The notes under the pieces: model-generated
Told to the model about the DNA's origin: nothing
Database searches by the model: none
The model's input: the letters and a program-made list of their open reading frames with translations, nothing else
Shown: one piece after another, positions 5,124 to 5,228 of the stretch
Layout: the number at the start of each line of letters is the position of its first letter
Numbering within the stretch: position 1 is the first letter of the stretch
Program-made: the position numbers and the translations under genes
Source: JBBRLG01 sp038231495
GTDB taxonomy: Bacteria; Planctomycetota; Planctomycetia; Gemmatales; Gemmataceae
Direction of reading: 5' to 3'
NCBI GenBank assembly: GCA_038231495.1
Contig: JBBRLG010000526.1
Coordinates: 1-5,228, forward strand
Length of the DNA: 5,228 nucleotides

Positions 5124-5228
5124 GGGGGGGGGGGGGGGCGCCCCCCCCCGGGGGCCGCCCCCCGGCGGGGCCGCCCCCCCCCCCCCAGCTCGCAATCAAC
5201 CCCCCCGCGCGGGGGGGGGGGGACGGCA
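5124..5228. other. G/C homopolymer tail, probable sequence artefact
   Basis: Shortly after the pstB stop the sequence turns into runs of one base: 15 G at 5124-5138, 9 C at 5141-5149, 13 C at 5174-5186, 7 C at 5200-5206 and 12 G at 5211-5222. Only a short mixed stretch (5187-5199) interrupts them. Nothing else in the window resembles this. It looks like poly-G miscalls or a misassembled contig end, so no biological feature should be read from it. Confidence 0.8.

Noticed and set aside
1..5228. Insertion sequence, CRISPR array, tRNA/rRNA or phage genes
   Set aside because: No transposase, integrase, regularly spaced repeats, cloverleaf or rRNA-like sequence was seen on either strand.

Overview
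The window carries five genes, all on the + strand: a Uma2-family protein, dihydroxy-acid dehydratase (ilvD), phosphoribosylanthranilate isomerase (trpF), elongation factor P (efp) and the phosphate-transport ATPase (pstB). The sequence is GC-rich and its codons strongly favour G/C at the third position. The Uma2 protein has the N- and C-terminal sequence style I associate with the large Uma2 families of Gemmata-like Planctomycetota, and scattered biosynthetic genes fit that group. I therefore favour a planctomycete (Gemmataceae/Isosphaeraceae-like) chromosome, by inference from recall rather than by search. The G/C homopolymer mess at the right edge suggests a draft or metagenomic contig end.

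Layout. Positions 1-169 hold no supported gene but contain two hairpins and a perfect 14-nt palindrome ahead of uma2 (170-853). An 86-nt gap with a repeat arm leads to ilvD (940-2622). The ilvD stop overlaps the GTG start of trpF (2619-3293) by 4 nt, so these two form a coupled pair. A 182-nt gap with a possible promoter and a leader hairpin precedes efp (3476-4045, GTG start). The 231-nt gap after efp starts with a perfect 23-bp inverted repeat that is a likely transcript end. It continues with a Pho-box-like direct repeat, a TAGAAT -10 candidate and a GTTCGT-ATA-ACGAAC operator-like palindrome before pstB (4277-5107). Positions 5124-5228 are nearly pure G and C runs and look artefactual.

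Function. ilvD (isoleucine/valine/CoA precursor synthesis) and trpF (tryptophan synthesis) are both anabolic and probably co-translated. efp rescues ribosomes stalled on proline runs. pstB powers high-affinity phosphate import, yet none of its usual partners (pstS, pstC, pstA, phoU) lies upstream within the window. I see no evidence of a new multi-gene system. The most interesting signals are non-coding (a 20-nt repeat placed just after two stop codons, and the pstB control region), plus an EF-P tip loop with asparagine where the modified lysine usually sits.
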